This document shows, piece after piece, positions 1-5,421 of a stretch of DNA of 10,106 nucleotides. The stretch is taken from the NCBI GenBank assembly GCA_026770585.1, contig MU647079.1, forward strand, positions 45,609 through 55,714, given 5' to 3'. How positions within the stretch are numbered: the first letter of the stretch is position 1; each line of letters begins with the position of its first letter. This stretch comes from Baffinella frigidus (taxonomy: Eukaryota; Cryptophyceae; Cryptomonadales; Baffinellaceae). Made by a program: the position numbers and the translations under genes. A model generated the notes under the pieces. It saw only the letters and a program-made list of their open reading frames with translations, was not told the origin of the DNA and made no database searches.

Positions 1-120
1 CCCTACACCTACACCCTACACCCTACACCCTACACCCTACACCCTACACCCTACACCCCTACACCCTACACCCTACACCCTACACCCTACACCCTGCACG
101 CACCCCACACCCTAACCCTC
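1..120 (+). repeat. CCCTACA telomere-like heptamer array
   Basis: About a dozen nearly perfect head-to-tail copies of CCCTACA open the window and decay into CCCTGCA, CCCCACA and CCCTAAC. The unit is one base away from the CCCTAAA telomere heptamer. Because the array is a homogenised variant and is followed by complex sequence, it reads as interstitial or subtelomeric rather than as the chromosome tip. The window edge may cut it. Confidence 0.9.
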
Positions 121-131
121 AACCCGAAACC

Positions 132-177
132 ATGCGTGCTACGTTGTTCGCTAGGGGCGCAGCTGCACATCACCTTC
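132..177 (+). pseudogene. Partial copy 1 of coding-like block M
   Basis: The stretch GGGGCGCAGCTGCACATC followed by ACCTTC matches the middle of block M at 853-963 (residues GAQLHI-F). The preceding ATG and TTCGC resemble its start but contain substitutions and an in-frame TAG. It is followed directly by G-rich heptamers at 178-225. It is a degenerate fragment with no product that can be named. Confidence 0.45.
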
Positions 178-226
178 AGGGTTTAGGGTGTAGGTTTAGG
201 TGATGTGTAGGTTTAGGTGATGTAGC
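178..226 (-). repeat. G-rich telomere-like heptamers
   Basis: AGGGTTTAGGGTGTAGGTTTAGG and the following GATGTGTAGGTTTAGG are TTTAGGG-type units in the orientation opposite to the array at 1-120. Together with the array they form a loose inverted arrangement around block M copy 1. Confidence 0.75.
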
Positions 227-302
227 CTCCCCTCCCTCATCATAAATCCGTGCACCCCAAGCCCGAAGTCAAGCGCCAAAAGCTCTACACACTCTCAACC
301 CT

Positions 303-460
303 ATGGTGTTCACGCGGATGTACGGAGGGGCGCAAATCCTATAAACCCAATAAACCCTATTTTATGGTTTATTTTATGGTTTATGGTTTATGGTTTATTT
401 TGACCGGGTCGCCGGTCTTTCGCGGATGGTCTTGGCTGCTCTGCCTCCTCGCCTCCTCCT
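303..460 (+). pseudogene. Coding-like block M, copy 2 (split)
   Basis: 303-338 reads MVFTRMYGGAQI and matches the start of block M at 853, with both synonymous (TTC/TTT, CAA/CAG) and replacing (ACG/GCG, ATC/CTG) changes. A TTTATGG-type repeat (about 357-400) interrupts it. At 427-460 the frame reads WLLCLLASS, which resembles the hydrophobic SLLCLMAAN of copy 3, and then stops. One 70-aa frame (250-462) runs across all of this, including the repeat, so I read it as a broken copy rather than a gene. Confidence 0.4.
357..402 (+). repeat. TTTATGG heptamer repeats
   Basis: Units of TTTATGG and TTTATTTTATGG in series. They recur at 507-552 (GTTTATGGTTTATAATGG onward), immediately before the foldback element at 551. 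They are an A/T-rich variant of the same seven-base rhythm as the telomere-like repeats. Confidence 0.7.
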
Positions 461-506
461 GACACCGATTCCATATTTCCTATCAACCCAATAAACCCTA
501 ACCCCC

Positions 507-552
507 AGTTTATGGTTTATAATGGCATGGTTTATGGTTTATGATTTATTTT
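507..552 (+). repeat. TTTATGG heptamer repeats, second block
   Basis: Same unit as 357-402, ending in GATTTATTTTGAC at the left edge of the foldback element. At 401 the first block also ends in TTTATTTTGACC, so the two blocks share a boundary motif. Confidence 0.65.
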
Positions 553-742
553 GACAATGGAACATTTAATAGGGTAACTGACCAAAAATGGGGTAGTTAG
601 GCCTACGGGATTGCCTAGGACCTCCTACCGTAGGCCGAGACTTTTTGGTCCTGGGATCCCTCGGCCTACGGTAGGAGGTCCTAGGCAATGCCATATGCCT
701 AACTACCCCATTTTCAGGCCGTTACCCCATTACATTGTTGAC
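551..742. mobile_element. Foldback (MITE-like) element, ~190 bp, long arms
   Basis: The left arm (from TTGACAATG, through GGGTAAC, ATGGGGTAGTTAGGC, TTGCCTAGGACCTCC and CCTACCGTAGGCCGAG) is repeated inverted in the right arm, ending CATTGTTGAC. The arms are roughly 85 bp, imperfect near the tips, with a ~20-bp centre containing TTTTTGGTCC and TGGGATCC. No coding capacity. A solo right arm plus centre occurs at 4532-4623. Both arms contain the palindrome CCTACSGTAGG seen in unrelated elements here. Exact ends and target duplication are not resolved. Confidence 0.8.
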
Positions 743-769
743 ATACACCATAAACAATGAACGCTCAAC

Positions 770-819
770 ACGGAACGGCGTGTCGTTGGGCTATGTTGGG
801 CGAAATTAGAACCTAAAGG
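770..819 (-). repeat. 50-bp repeat, inverted copy of 1557-1606
   Basis: The reverse complement of this segment matches 1557-1606 over the full 50 bases with 5 mismatches. The pair lies ~740 bp apart in opposite orientation, flanking block M copies 3 and 4. No coding function is evident. Confidence 0.75.
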
Positions 820-852
820 ACCTAAAGGACGAAACCCTACTGCAGGCGCGCG

Positions 853-963
853 ATGGTGTTTGCGCGGATGTACGGAGGGGCGCAGCTGCACATCGCCTTC
901 TCGCTCCTCTGCCTCATGGCGGCCAACCACTCGCACACCCTCCACACCCTCCTCCACTTCGCT
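853..963 (+). pseudogene. Coding-like block M, copy 3 (most complete)
   Basis: Reads MVFARMYGGAQLHIAF, then SLLCLMAANHSHTLHTLLHF, before running into CCCTACA heptamers at ~964. Codons are GC-rich at third positions (GCG, CGG, CAC, ATC, CTC), unlike the flanking heptamers. LHIAFSLLCLMAAN is a short hydrophobic stretch, too short to be called a signal peptide with confidence. Related segments are at 132-177, 303-460 and 1126-1357. Comparison with copy 4 shows both synonymous and replacing changes, so selection on protein is not demonstrated. It could be an exon relic or a repeat with chance coding look. I do not recognise the family. Confidence 0.4.
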
Positions 964-1125
964 GTACACCCTACACCCCACACCCTACACCCTATACCCA
1001 CAACCAGAAACCAGAAACTAGAAGCCTGGAGGGGTGAAGTGTCCAGGGTTCAGAGATGTGGGTTTAGAGTTTGGGTTGGGGATTTAGAGTTGGAGGTTTC
1101 GGGTTTACGGTTTAGAGTTGGGGGT
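964..1125. repeat. Telomere-like heptamers in both orientations
   Basis: 964-1018 is C-rich (CCCTACA, CCCCACA, CCCTATA, then CCAGAAA variants). About 1044-1125 is G-rich and degenerate (GGTTCAGAG, GGGTTTAGAGTTTGGG, GGTTTCGGGTTTACGG). The strand switch lies near 1040, around a short non-repeat spacer. Confidence 0.7.
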
Positions 1126-1357
1126 ATGCACATCGCGTTTTTGCTCCTCAGCCTCCTCGCGGCCAACCTAATCTCTATACAAATATTAATCAATTGCTTT
1201 TGGGCAACAAAAATTACTACACGATTTGCTCATAAAAGTAATAGTAAAGCAGTTGTGTAGTAAATTTCGTTGCGCCAAAAGCAATTAATTAATACTTTTG
1301 TGGAAATTAAACCACTCGCACACCCTCCACAACCTCCTCCACTTCGATGTACACCCT
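1126..1357 (+). pseudogene. Coding-like block M, copy 4, split by a MITE
   Basis: 1126-1168 (MHIAFLLLSLLAAN) and 1310-1357 (HSHTLHNLLHFDV) together match copy 3. They are interrupted by the 141-bp element at 1169-1309. Removing the element and one AACC restores the same reading frame as copy 3. Changes relative to copy 3 include GCG/GCC and TTT/TTC (synonymous) and TTG/TCG, AGC/TGC, AAC/ACC and GAT/GCT (replacing). The start of the block (MVFARMYGGAQ) is missing. Confidence 0.5.
1169..1309. mobile_element. 141-bp MITE, copy 1, with AACC target duplication
   Basis: Ends are TAATCTCTATACAAATATTAAT and, inverted, TAATTTCCACAAAAGTATTAAT. The inverted arms extend inward through CAATTGCTTTTG and AAATTACTACAC to a centre of TCATAAAAGTAATAG. 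AACC stands on both sides (1165-1168 and 1310-1313), while the uninterrupted copy of the same sequence at ~922-935 (GGCCAACCACTCGCAC) has it once. This is the signature of insertion with a 4-bp duplication. A second copy at 4783-4923 has the same length, lies in inverse orientation and matches at about 129 of 141 positions. No ORF. It must have moved with a transposase encoded elsewhere. Confidence 0.88.
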
Positions 1358-1460
1358 ACACCCTACATCCTGAAAACTCTAAACCCTCACGTCTAAACTC
1401 TAAACCCCAAACCGCTCCAACACACTGTGAACACCGGGCCCTAGGCCCTAGGCCCTTGGA
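1350..1460 (+). repeat. C-rich heptamers and CCCTAGG run
   Basis: CCCTACA units at 1351-1371 are followed by degenerate AAACTCTAAACCCTCA and CTAAACCCC units to ~1411. After a short spacer comes the (GGCCCTA)-type run GGGCCCTAGGCCCTAGGCCC at about 1437-1456. Confidence 0.55.
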
Positions 1461-1518
1461 GCCATTAGAGCTTATCTAAGTCAACCCGGTCTACTTATTG
1501 GCGATCGCAAGGTTGCAC

Positions 1519-1551
1519 GGTTTCCGTGATGCACGTTGCTCCACGGAAACC
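1519..1551. repeat. Hairpin, 10-bp perfect arms
   Basis: GGTTTCCGTG (1519-1528) and CACGGAAACC (1542-1551) pair perfectly around a 13-base loop. No U-run follows, so it is not a bacterial-type terminator. It may be the remnant of a foldback element. Confidence 0.6.
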
Positions 1552-1556
1552 CTGAT

Positions 1557-1606
1557 CCTTTAGGTTTTAATTTCTCCCAACATATGCCAACGACACGCCC
1601 TTCCGT
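1557..1606 (+). repeat. 50-bp repeat, inverted copy of 770-819
   Basis: CCTTTAGGTTTTAATTTC onward to TTCCGT. About 90% identical to the reverse complement of 770-819. Confidence 0.75.
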
Positions 1607-1799
1607 AGAAAGGACTGCAGAGAAAGCATTTTTGCTTTCGGGTCGCGTTGCAAATTCTTGTGGGTGTGGCCTATATATGATAGATGGACGGCTTATTTGG
1701 ACGTGACGGTAGTAACTTTTTGTACCGGCTTGTACCTTTTTGTACCGCCTTGTTACAGCTCTCCAGTGCAGAGGCTCGTGAACTGAAACCCTAATTCCA

Positions 1800-1832
1800 A
1801 CAACCGGAACCCGAAACCCGAAACCCGAAATC
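1800..1832 (+). repeat. CCCGAAA variant heptamers
   Basis: Three consecutive CCCGAAA units. The same variant is locally amplified at 4229-4265 and 4341-4374. On the opposite strand it generates the GFRV-type peptide repeats seen in many spurious frames. Confidence 0.75.
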
Positions 1833-1921
1833 AGGTGGGGTTCCAGACGTGTTTTCTCCTCTGGGAGTTCTTCTGGTAGCCCCGCCGCACCCCCCACCCC
1901 TAAACCGTACACCTTAAACCC

Positions 1922-2100
1922 TAAACTCTATACCCTAAACCCCAGACCCTACTCCCACTGTCGACGTTTCTCTCGGCGGGCAGTGCTCGTGACTCAGGAA
2001 GCAAGAGGAGGGACACCGTAAACCCTAAACTGTATACCCTAAACCCGAAACCCTGCTCCCGCTCTCGACGTTTCTCTGGGCGGGCAGTGCTCGTGACGCT
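1922..2100 (+). repeat. Tandem duplication, ~75-bp unit, 104-bp period
   Basis: 1922-1993 and 2026-2097 share TATACCCTAAACCC, then CCCTRCTCCCRCT, then CGACGTTTCTCT and GGCGGGCAGTGCTCGTGAC. The unit begins in telomere-like heptamers and ends in GC-rich complex sequence, the same architecture as the other duplicated blocks here. No frame stays open convincingly in both copies. Confidence 0.7.
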
Positions 2101-2112
2101 TAACAAGAAGCA

Positions 2113-2245
2113 AAAGGAGAGTGAGTGAGCCCTTTACTAAAGTAGTTTAGAGTTTAGGGTTAAGAGTTCCTTAACCCCAAGCCGCTCCAAGAGGAGGGTG
2201 AGTGAGCCCTTTACCATGTCCCTACGTTAGGACATCCGTAGGGCT
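2113..2245 (+). repeat. Repeat of GTGAGTGAGCCCTTTAC and a CCTACGTTAGG hairpin
   Basis: GAGAGTGAGTGAGCCCTTTAC (~2116-2137) recurs as GAGGGTGAGTGAGCCCTTTAC (~2194-2214). The second copy continues into TGTCCCTACGTTAGGACATC and CGTAGGG (2218-2243), which is also found at ~2972-3000. Between the copies lies a short GTTTAGGG-type block (2145-2162). GTGAGTG would suit a splice donor, but no exon can be attached to it. Confidence 0.5.
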
Positions 2246-2264
2246 TCTGCCCTCACACCATCCT

Positions 2265-2510
2265 CCACCTTAAATCCTGAACCCTACACCCTGGACCCTG
2301 AACCCTACGCCCTGCATGTTCCTCTGGGGTTTCTTCGGTACAGTGCCCCCCACACTACACCCTAGACCCTGCACTGTTGAGATGGTAGAGGAACACGAGT
2401 GTACTAGGCTGCTGCCCGCACGCCTCTGAGCATGAGCAACCCCTCTCGATCTACTGAAGCAACAGCACCAATTGGAGCATGAGGCTCCAGCTGGGAGCAA
2501 CCTTCAATGA
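2265..2510. other. Degenerate heptamers and weak coding-like remnants
   Basis: 2270-2380 mixes CCCTGAACCCTACAC units with TTCCTCTGGGGTTTCTTCGGTA, which resembles TTTTCTCCTCTGGGAGTTC at ~1852-1872. From ~2380 the + strand reads VEMVEEHECTRLLPARL then a stop, and ~2450-2508 reads DLLKQQHQLEHEAPAGSNLQ then a stop. Both have a charged, coiled-coil look, but they lie in different frames. They may be decayed exon pieces. Support is weak. Confidence 0.25.
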
Positions 2511-2514
2511 CCGC

Positions 2515-2660
2515 AATGCTCTAAACTCTTGACCCTAAACTCTAAACCCTAAACCTTAAACCCTAAACCCTAACCCTCAAACCCTAAACAGCTGTAAATG
2601 GCGTGACCCCGTAACCCAAACCCTAAACCCTAAACCATACGCCCTGAACCCTAAACCCGA
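2515..2660 (+). repeat. CCCTAAA telomere-like block
   Basis: Several exact CCCTAAA units with CCTTAAA, CCCTCAA and CCATACG variants. It is interrupted at ~2590-2606 by CTGTAAATGGCGTGACCCC, a fragment of the element end also seen at 3439-3454. Confidence 0.85.
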
Positions 2661-2662
2661 AA

Positions 2663-2756
2663 GCCACTGAGTTTTACAATGTATACCAGATGAAATTAGA
2701 ATTTCAGAAGCTATCACTATTGAATTTATTGCTGGAACTGGAATCATTGCTTGAAC
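2663..2756. other. AT-rich island between telomere-like blocks
   Basis: About 95 bp of low-GC complex sequence between two CCCTAAA blocks. On + it is open in two frames: one reads EFYNVYQMKLEFQKLSLLNL and continues leucine-rich, another reads IPDEIRISEAITIEFIAGTG and ends in a stop. I cannot tell an exon from an inserted fragment. Base composition is clearly unlike the GC-rich coding-like blocks elsewhere. Confidence 0.35.
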
Positions 2757-2759
2757 CCC

Positions 2760-2816
2760 CAATCCCTAAACCCTAAACCCTAAACCCTAAACCCTAAGCC
2801 CTAAATCCTAAATCCC
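2760..2816 (+). repeat. CCCTAAA telomere-like block
   Basis: Five exact CCCTAAA units, then CCCTAAG, CCCTAAAT and CCTAAAT before complex sequence. Confidence 0.88.
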
Positions 2817-2869
2817 GGAGCAGGCACGCGCTCCTTTCCTCGGATCTGATCGTCAAGGTTATGAGCCCC

Positions 2870-3155
2870 TATCCTACGGTAGGACATTCGTAGGAACATA
2901 GGGTCGTTCCTACGGTAGGCCATCGAACCCTATGTCCCTACGGATGGCCTACCGTAGGAACGATCCCATCCATGTCCCTACGTTAGGACATCCGTAGGGA
3001 CATAGGGATTTTCGTACGGACATCCTAACCGATGATGATGTATAGGACCCTACGGTAGGCCATCCGTAGGGACATAGGGCCATTCCTACAGATATTCCTC
3101 TCCTACGGTAGGCCATCCGTAGGGACATAGGGTCGTTTCTACAGATATCCTAACC
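2870..3155. repeat. Cluster of CCTACGGTAGG / CCGTAGGGACATAGGG repeats
   Basis: The unit CCTACGGTAGGCCATCCGTA with GGGACATAGGG occurs about six times in both orientations, with variants. 2901-2967 is a foldback: TCGTTCCTACGGTAGGCCATC pairs with its inverse at 2943-2963 around an 18-base loop. Exact CCTACSGTAGG palindromes lie at 2873, 2909, 2948, 3049 and 3102. TTCCTACAGATATTCC and TTTCTACAGATATCC mark two unit ends (~3083 and ~3136). No coding capacity. Confidence 0.8.
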
Positions 3156-3230
3156 TATTCTTGGTGGCTCACCGGAAAACAAACTCGACAGGTTATGGAT
3201 CATGTGTTGGAGTGGCACCTTTATAAAAGG

Positions 3231-3451
3231 AAAATTACTACACAAATGCTTTAATATTACTAATAAGAACGAATTGTCACGCCATTTTCCAGTTTATCCG
3301 GGGAAACCTATTTTTCTTTAGTTTGATGGCAAGAAAAATTACTACACAATTCGTTCTTATTAGTAATATTAAAGCATTTGTGTTGTAATTTTCCTTGCCA
3401 TCAAACTAAAGAAAAATAGGTTTCCCCGGATAAACTTGCAAATGGCGTGAC
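3231..3451. mobile_element. Nested inverted-repeat element (A'-B-A-B')
   Basis: Arms 3276-3342 and 3385-3451 are 67 bases each and complementary at 64 positions, around a 42-base centre. In addition, 3231-3276 is the reverse complement of 3347-3392 with one mismatch over 46 bases, and it abuts the left arm exactly. The order is therefore A' B A B'. The A segment carries AAAATTACTACACAAATGC, shared in part with the 141-bp MITEs. No ORF. This looks like a foldback element rearranged by inversion or template switching. Confidence 0.82.
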
Positions 3452-3574
3452 CCCTTGTAAACAAGCAGTGTAAAGTCAAAACACGCATTCCTTGAAATTT
3501 GCACCACGGCTCCTGAACGCAACGGAAATTTGCCCTGGAGTTCAACTGGTCATGAGCTATGAGAGAGAGACCTG
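3449..3574 (-). repeat. Interspersed repeat R, copy 1
   Basis: Matches 6971-7107 at roughly 80%: shared TCAAAAC, TTCCTTGAAATTTG, CCACGG, ACGGAAATTTG and TCATGAGCTATGAGAGAG with AGACCT. On - both copies read an open stretch containing NFRCV-EPW-KFQG, but half or more of the codon differences replace residues, so protein constraint is not supported. It sits directly against the nested element, and TGGCGTGACCCC spans the join. Confidence 0.7.
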
Positions 3575-3610
3575 CATAATCGCGAGGTCTTTTTTTCAGT
3601 AACGCTTCTT

Positions 3611-3695
3611 GGAGAGAGAGAGAGCGAGAGAGCGAGAGAGGTAGAGAGAGAGAGAGAGTGAGAGAGAGAAAGCGAGAGCGAGAGAGAGACAGACA

Positions 3696-3775
<80 letters not shown>

Positions 3776-3792
3776 AAGAGAGGGAGAGAGCG
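3611..3792. repeat. GA/GATA microsatellite
   Basis: About 180 bp of GA dinucleotides with GAGC, GACA and a short GATA run (ATAGATAGATAGATAG near 3742-3757). The S/L-rich frames on - are artefacts of this repeat. Confidence 0.95.
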
Positions 3793-3831
3793 ACACACCC
3801 TGATGAATACCACGAGCGCATCAGAGCCTGC

Positions 3832-4115
3832 CCCACCCTACACCCTCACCCCTAACCCCTGAACCCTATCCACCCACCCCCCTATCCCTCTATGCCCCTG
3901 TCCCCCCACCCCCGACCCTCAACCCTGAATCCTAAACCCTACCCCCTACCCCCCTACCCCCTACCCCCCTATCCCCCTATCCCCTTATCCCCCCAAACCC
4001 TCAACCCTATCCCCCTATCCTCCCATCCCCCTAAATCCCAAACCCTAAACCCTAAACCCTAAACCCTAAACCCTAAACCCTAAACCCTGCACCCTAAACC
4101 CTAAACCCCAAATCC
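3832..4115 (+). repeat. C-rich variant heptamers grading into exact CCCTAAA
   Basis: 3832-4020 is dominated by CCCCCTA, CCCCCAC and CCCTATC variants. ~4040-4088 holds seven exact CCCTAAA units, then CCCTGCA and two more. The G-rich complement could form G-quadruplexes. This is the cleanest telomere-type run in the window, but it is flanked by complex sequence on both sides, hence interstitial. Confidence 0.9.
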
Positions 4116-4151
4116 CACCAGGCTTCACCCGCCCCCTGCCTTCTTCCGGCG

Positions 4152-4375
4152 ATGTTCATGACCACTCTCGCCCTCGTCTTTGCCCAGCGCTGTTGGTACA
4201 CCCTACACCCTAGCCCTACGCCCTACGCCGCCAAACCCGAAACCCGAAACCCGAAACCCGAAACCATGACCACCCTCGCCGTCGTTTTCGCCCAGCGCAG
4301 TTGATGCACGCTACACCCTTACCCTACCCCCTACGCCCCCAAACCCGAAATCCGAAACCCAAAACCCGAAACTTG
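4152..4375 (+). pseudogene. Tandem duplicate of MTTLA-VFAQR block
   Basis: Copy 1 (from 4152) reads MFMTTLALVFAQRCWY. Copy 2 (4267-4305) reads MTTLAVVFAQRS and stops. Over the shared eleven codons there are three synonymous changes (ACT/ACC, GTC/GTT, TTT/TTC) and one conservative one (CTC/GTC, L to V). Each copy continues into CCCTACA/CCCTACG and then CCCGAAA heptamers, so the duplicated unit (~110 bp) includes the repeats. It could be a pair of small exons or start regions. Family not recognised, and the peptide is too short for a call. Confidence 0.4.
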
Positions 4376-4423
4376 AAGCGGCGCTCGCTCGCCCGAATCC
4401 CAACACCCAAATGCACCAACGGT

Positions 4424-4510
4424 AGGTACAAGGACGAGGAGGCGATGGAGGCGCTCCACGCGGCGCGCCAGCGCGCCGAGACCAAGCTCCGCTCCGAGAA
4501 GGCACGCCCT
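4424..4510 (+). CDS. Exon-like fragment with QRAETKLRSEKA (copy a)
   Basis: Reads RYKDEEAMEALHAARQRAET, then KLRSEKARP. Nearly every codon ends in G or C, in sharp contrast to the flanking sequence. The peptide is charged and alanine-rich, as expected for a helical or coiled-coil segment. GTAG just before GTACAAG (AG at 4424-4425) would suit a splice acceptor. The right boundary is unclear because similarity between copies continues past GCACGCCC into non-coding-looking sequence. Shorter copies follow at 4624, 4738 and 5082. The differences within their shared codons are all synonymous. It could be one exon of a + strand gene with repeat-filled introns, or a recently copied fragment. The family is not recognised. 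Confidence 0.42.
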
Positions 4511-4531
4511 AATTTTTCCCCTCCTGTAGTT

Positions 4532-4623
4532 TAATGGGGTAACGGCCTGAAAATGGGGTAGTTAAGCCTACGGCATTGCCTAGGACCTCCTACCGTAGGC
4601 CGAGGGATCCTAGGACCAAAAAG
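4532..4623 (+). mobile_element. Solo arm of the 551-742 foldback element
   Basis: TAATGGGGTAACGGCCTG through ATGGGGTAGTTAAGCC and CCTACCGTAGGCCGAGGG to AGGACCAAAAAG matches the right arm of 551-742 (read inverted) plus its centre, and stops where the other arm should begin. It inserts into the tail of block copy a (CCCCTCCTGTAGTT) and directly abuts truncated copy b. Confidence 0.78.
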
Positions 4624-4662
4624 GCTCCGCTCAGAGAAGGCACGCCCGAATGTGCCCCTGTT
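4624..4662 (+). pseudogene. Truncated copy b of the QRAETKLRSEKA block
   Basis: CTC CGC TCA GAG AAG GCA reads LRSEKA. The only change from copy a is TCC/TCA, which is synonymous. It is cut on the left by the solo foldback arm. Its tail (GCACGCCCGAATGTGCCCCT) is the uninterrupted version of the site into which the 141-bp MITE inserted in copy c. Confidence 0.6.
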
Positions 4663-4725
4663 AGATAGGGAGCGTGCGCGGAGATGGGCTTGAGTTGGAC
4701 CCCTCCCCCACGACTCCCTGGAGTT

Positions 4726-4782
4726 TGAAGCTTGGGGCAGCGCGCCGAGACCAAGCTCCGCTCCGAGAAGGCACGCCCAAAT
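4726..4782 (+). pseudogene. Copy c of the QRAETKLRSEKA block, interrupted by a MITE
   Basis: CAG at 4738 through GCA at 4773 reads QRAETKLRSEKA, identical to copy a at DNA level over these codons. The upstream TGAAGCTTGGGGCAG is shared with copy d, not with copy a. The tail is split by the 141-bp element at 4783 and resumes as GAATGTGCCCCTCCTGTA at 4924. Confidence 0.6.
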
Positions 4783-4923
4783 TCATCTCCACAAAAGTAT
4801 TAATTGATTGCTTTTGGCGCAACGATATTTACTACACAAACGCTTTACTATTACTTTTATGAGCAAATCGTGTAGTAATTTTCGTTGCCGAAAAGCAATT
4901 AATGAATACTTGTATGGAGATTA
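4783..4923. mobile_element. 141-bp MITE, copy 2
   Basis: Same length as copy 1 (1169-1309), inverted relative to it, ~91% identical. Ends are TCATCTCCACAAAAGTATTAAT and, inverted, TAATCTCCATACAAG. Flanking AAAT (4779-4782) and GAAT (4924-4927) form a 4-bp direct repeat with one mismatch. Copy b of the same host sequence has GAAT once. No ORF. Confidence 0.87.
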
Positions 4924-4927
4924 GAAT

Positions 4928-5069
4928 GTGCCCCTCCTGTATTTGCGACATTTGCCAGGATTCAAGCATGAGGAGTGACACATACAGAAGTGACACATTT
5001 GTACAGACGCTCCGAGAAGGGCGCTTCTGAACCCTCAGGGGTTAGGGGTCAAGGTTTGAGGCTAGGGGG
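4928..5069. other. Spacer with a further fragment of the same block
   Basis: After the block tail, a direct repeat AGTGACACAT occurs twice (~4974-4983 and ~4990-4999). CGCTCCGAGAAGG at ~5008-5020 is a fifth, very short fragment of the QRAETKLRSEKA block. A G-rich GGTTAGGGGTCAAGG heptamer-like run precedes copy d. Nothing else is recognisable. Confidence 0.45.
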
Positions 5070-5117
5070 TGAAGCTTGGGGCAGCGCGCCGAGACCAAGC
5101 TTCGCTCCGAAAAGGCA
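5070..5117 (+). pseudogene. Copy d of the QRAETKLRSEKA block
   Basis: CAG at 5082 through GCA at 5117 reads QRAETKLRSEKA with CTT for CTC and GAA for GAG relative to copy a. Both changes are synonymous. It then runs into CCCTAAACCCTAG. The upstream TGAAGCTTGGGGCAG is shared with copy c. Confidence 0.6.
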
Positions 5118-5194
5118 CAACCCCTAAACCCTAGGATCTCAGAGTGTCGAGGTGTTGCAAGGACTTCACGTATGCTTTTACAGAAACATATACA

Positions 5195-5350
5195 GCCTAC
5201 ACCATACACCCTAAACCCCACAACCTTCACTCTAAACCATACACCCTAAACCCCACAACCTTCACCGTACACCCTACACCCTACACCCCACAACCTTCAC
5301 CCTACACCCTACACCCTACACCCTACACCCTAAACCCTACACCCGAAACC
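5195..5350 (+). repeat. CCCTACA / CCCTAAA block with CCACAACCTTCAC interruptions
   Basis: Higher-order repeat: CCACAACCTTCAC recurs three times at ~30-45-bp spacing between CCCTAAA or CCCTACA runs, then a clean CCCTACA run at ~5301-5331. It resembles the array at 1-100. Confidence 0.85.
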
Positions 5351-5421
5351 CTCAAAGCATCAGACGAAATCAAACCAACCCGAATCATCAAACCAAATCG
5401 AACCGAAGCGCATCGGGGCAG

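Larger units (their letters stand above)
1480..1800. other. Mostly single-copy region without a recognisable gene
   Basis: This is the longest stretch without obvious repeats in the left half, apart from the hairpin at 1519-1551 and the 50-bp repeat at 1557-1606. GTAC-containing near-repeats (TTTTTGTACCGGCTTGTACC, TTTTTGTACCGCCTTG) lie at ~1717-1753. A TATATATGA lies at ~1672-1680. Both strands have open stretches. On + there is MPTTRPSVERTAEKAF onward (1584-1706, 40 aa). On - a 143-aa frame (1481-1912) exists, but it crosses the hairpin, the inverted repeat and the CCCGAAA array. I do not call a gene. Confidence 0.5.

Noticed and set aside
1-100. True chromosome end
   Set aside because: The unit is CCCTACA rather than a uniform telomere heptamer, and similar arrays recur internally. 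The window edge prevents a decision, but the evidence favours interstitial or subtelomeric sequence.
853-1260. 135-aa frame on + as a single gene
   Set aside because: Only the first ~37 residues match the repeated block. The rest is heptamers, a second partial block copy and half of the 141-bp MITE.
1481-1912. 143-aa frame on -
   Set aside because: It is the longest frame outside simple repeats, but it spans a hairpin, half of an inverted 50-bp repeat and a CCCGAAA array (giving GFGFRV). No recognisable domain or codon pattern.
3449-3574. Conserved minus-strand peptide NFRCV-EPW-KFQG as a gene
   Set aside because: Comparison with the copy at 6971-7107 shows many replacing differences and no clear excess of silent ones, so a nucleotide repeat explains the similarity.
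3369-3836. 155-, 87- and 66-aa frames on - rich in S and L
   Set aside because: They are read-through of the GA microsatellite in several frames at once, joined to the interspersed repeat R.
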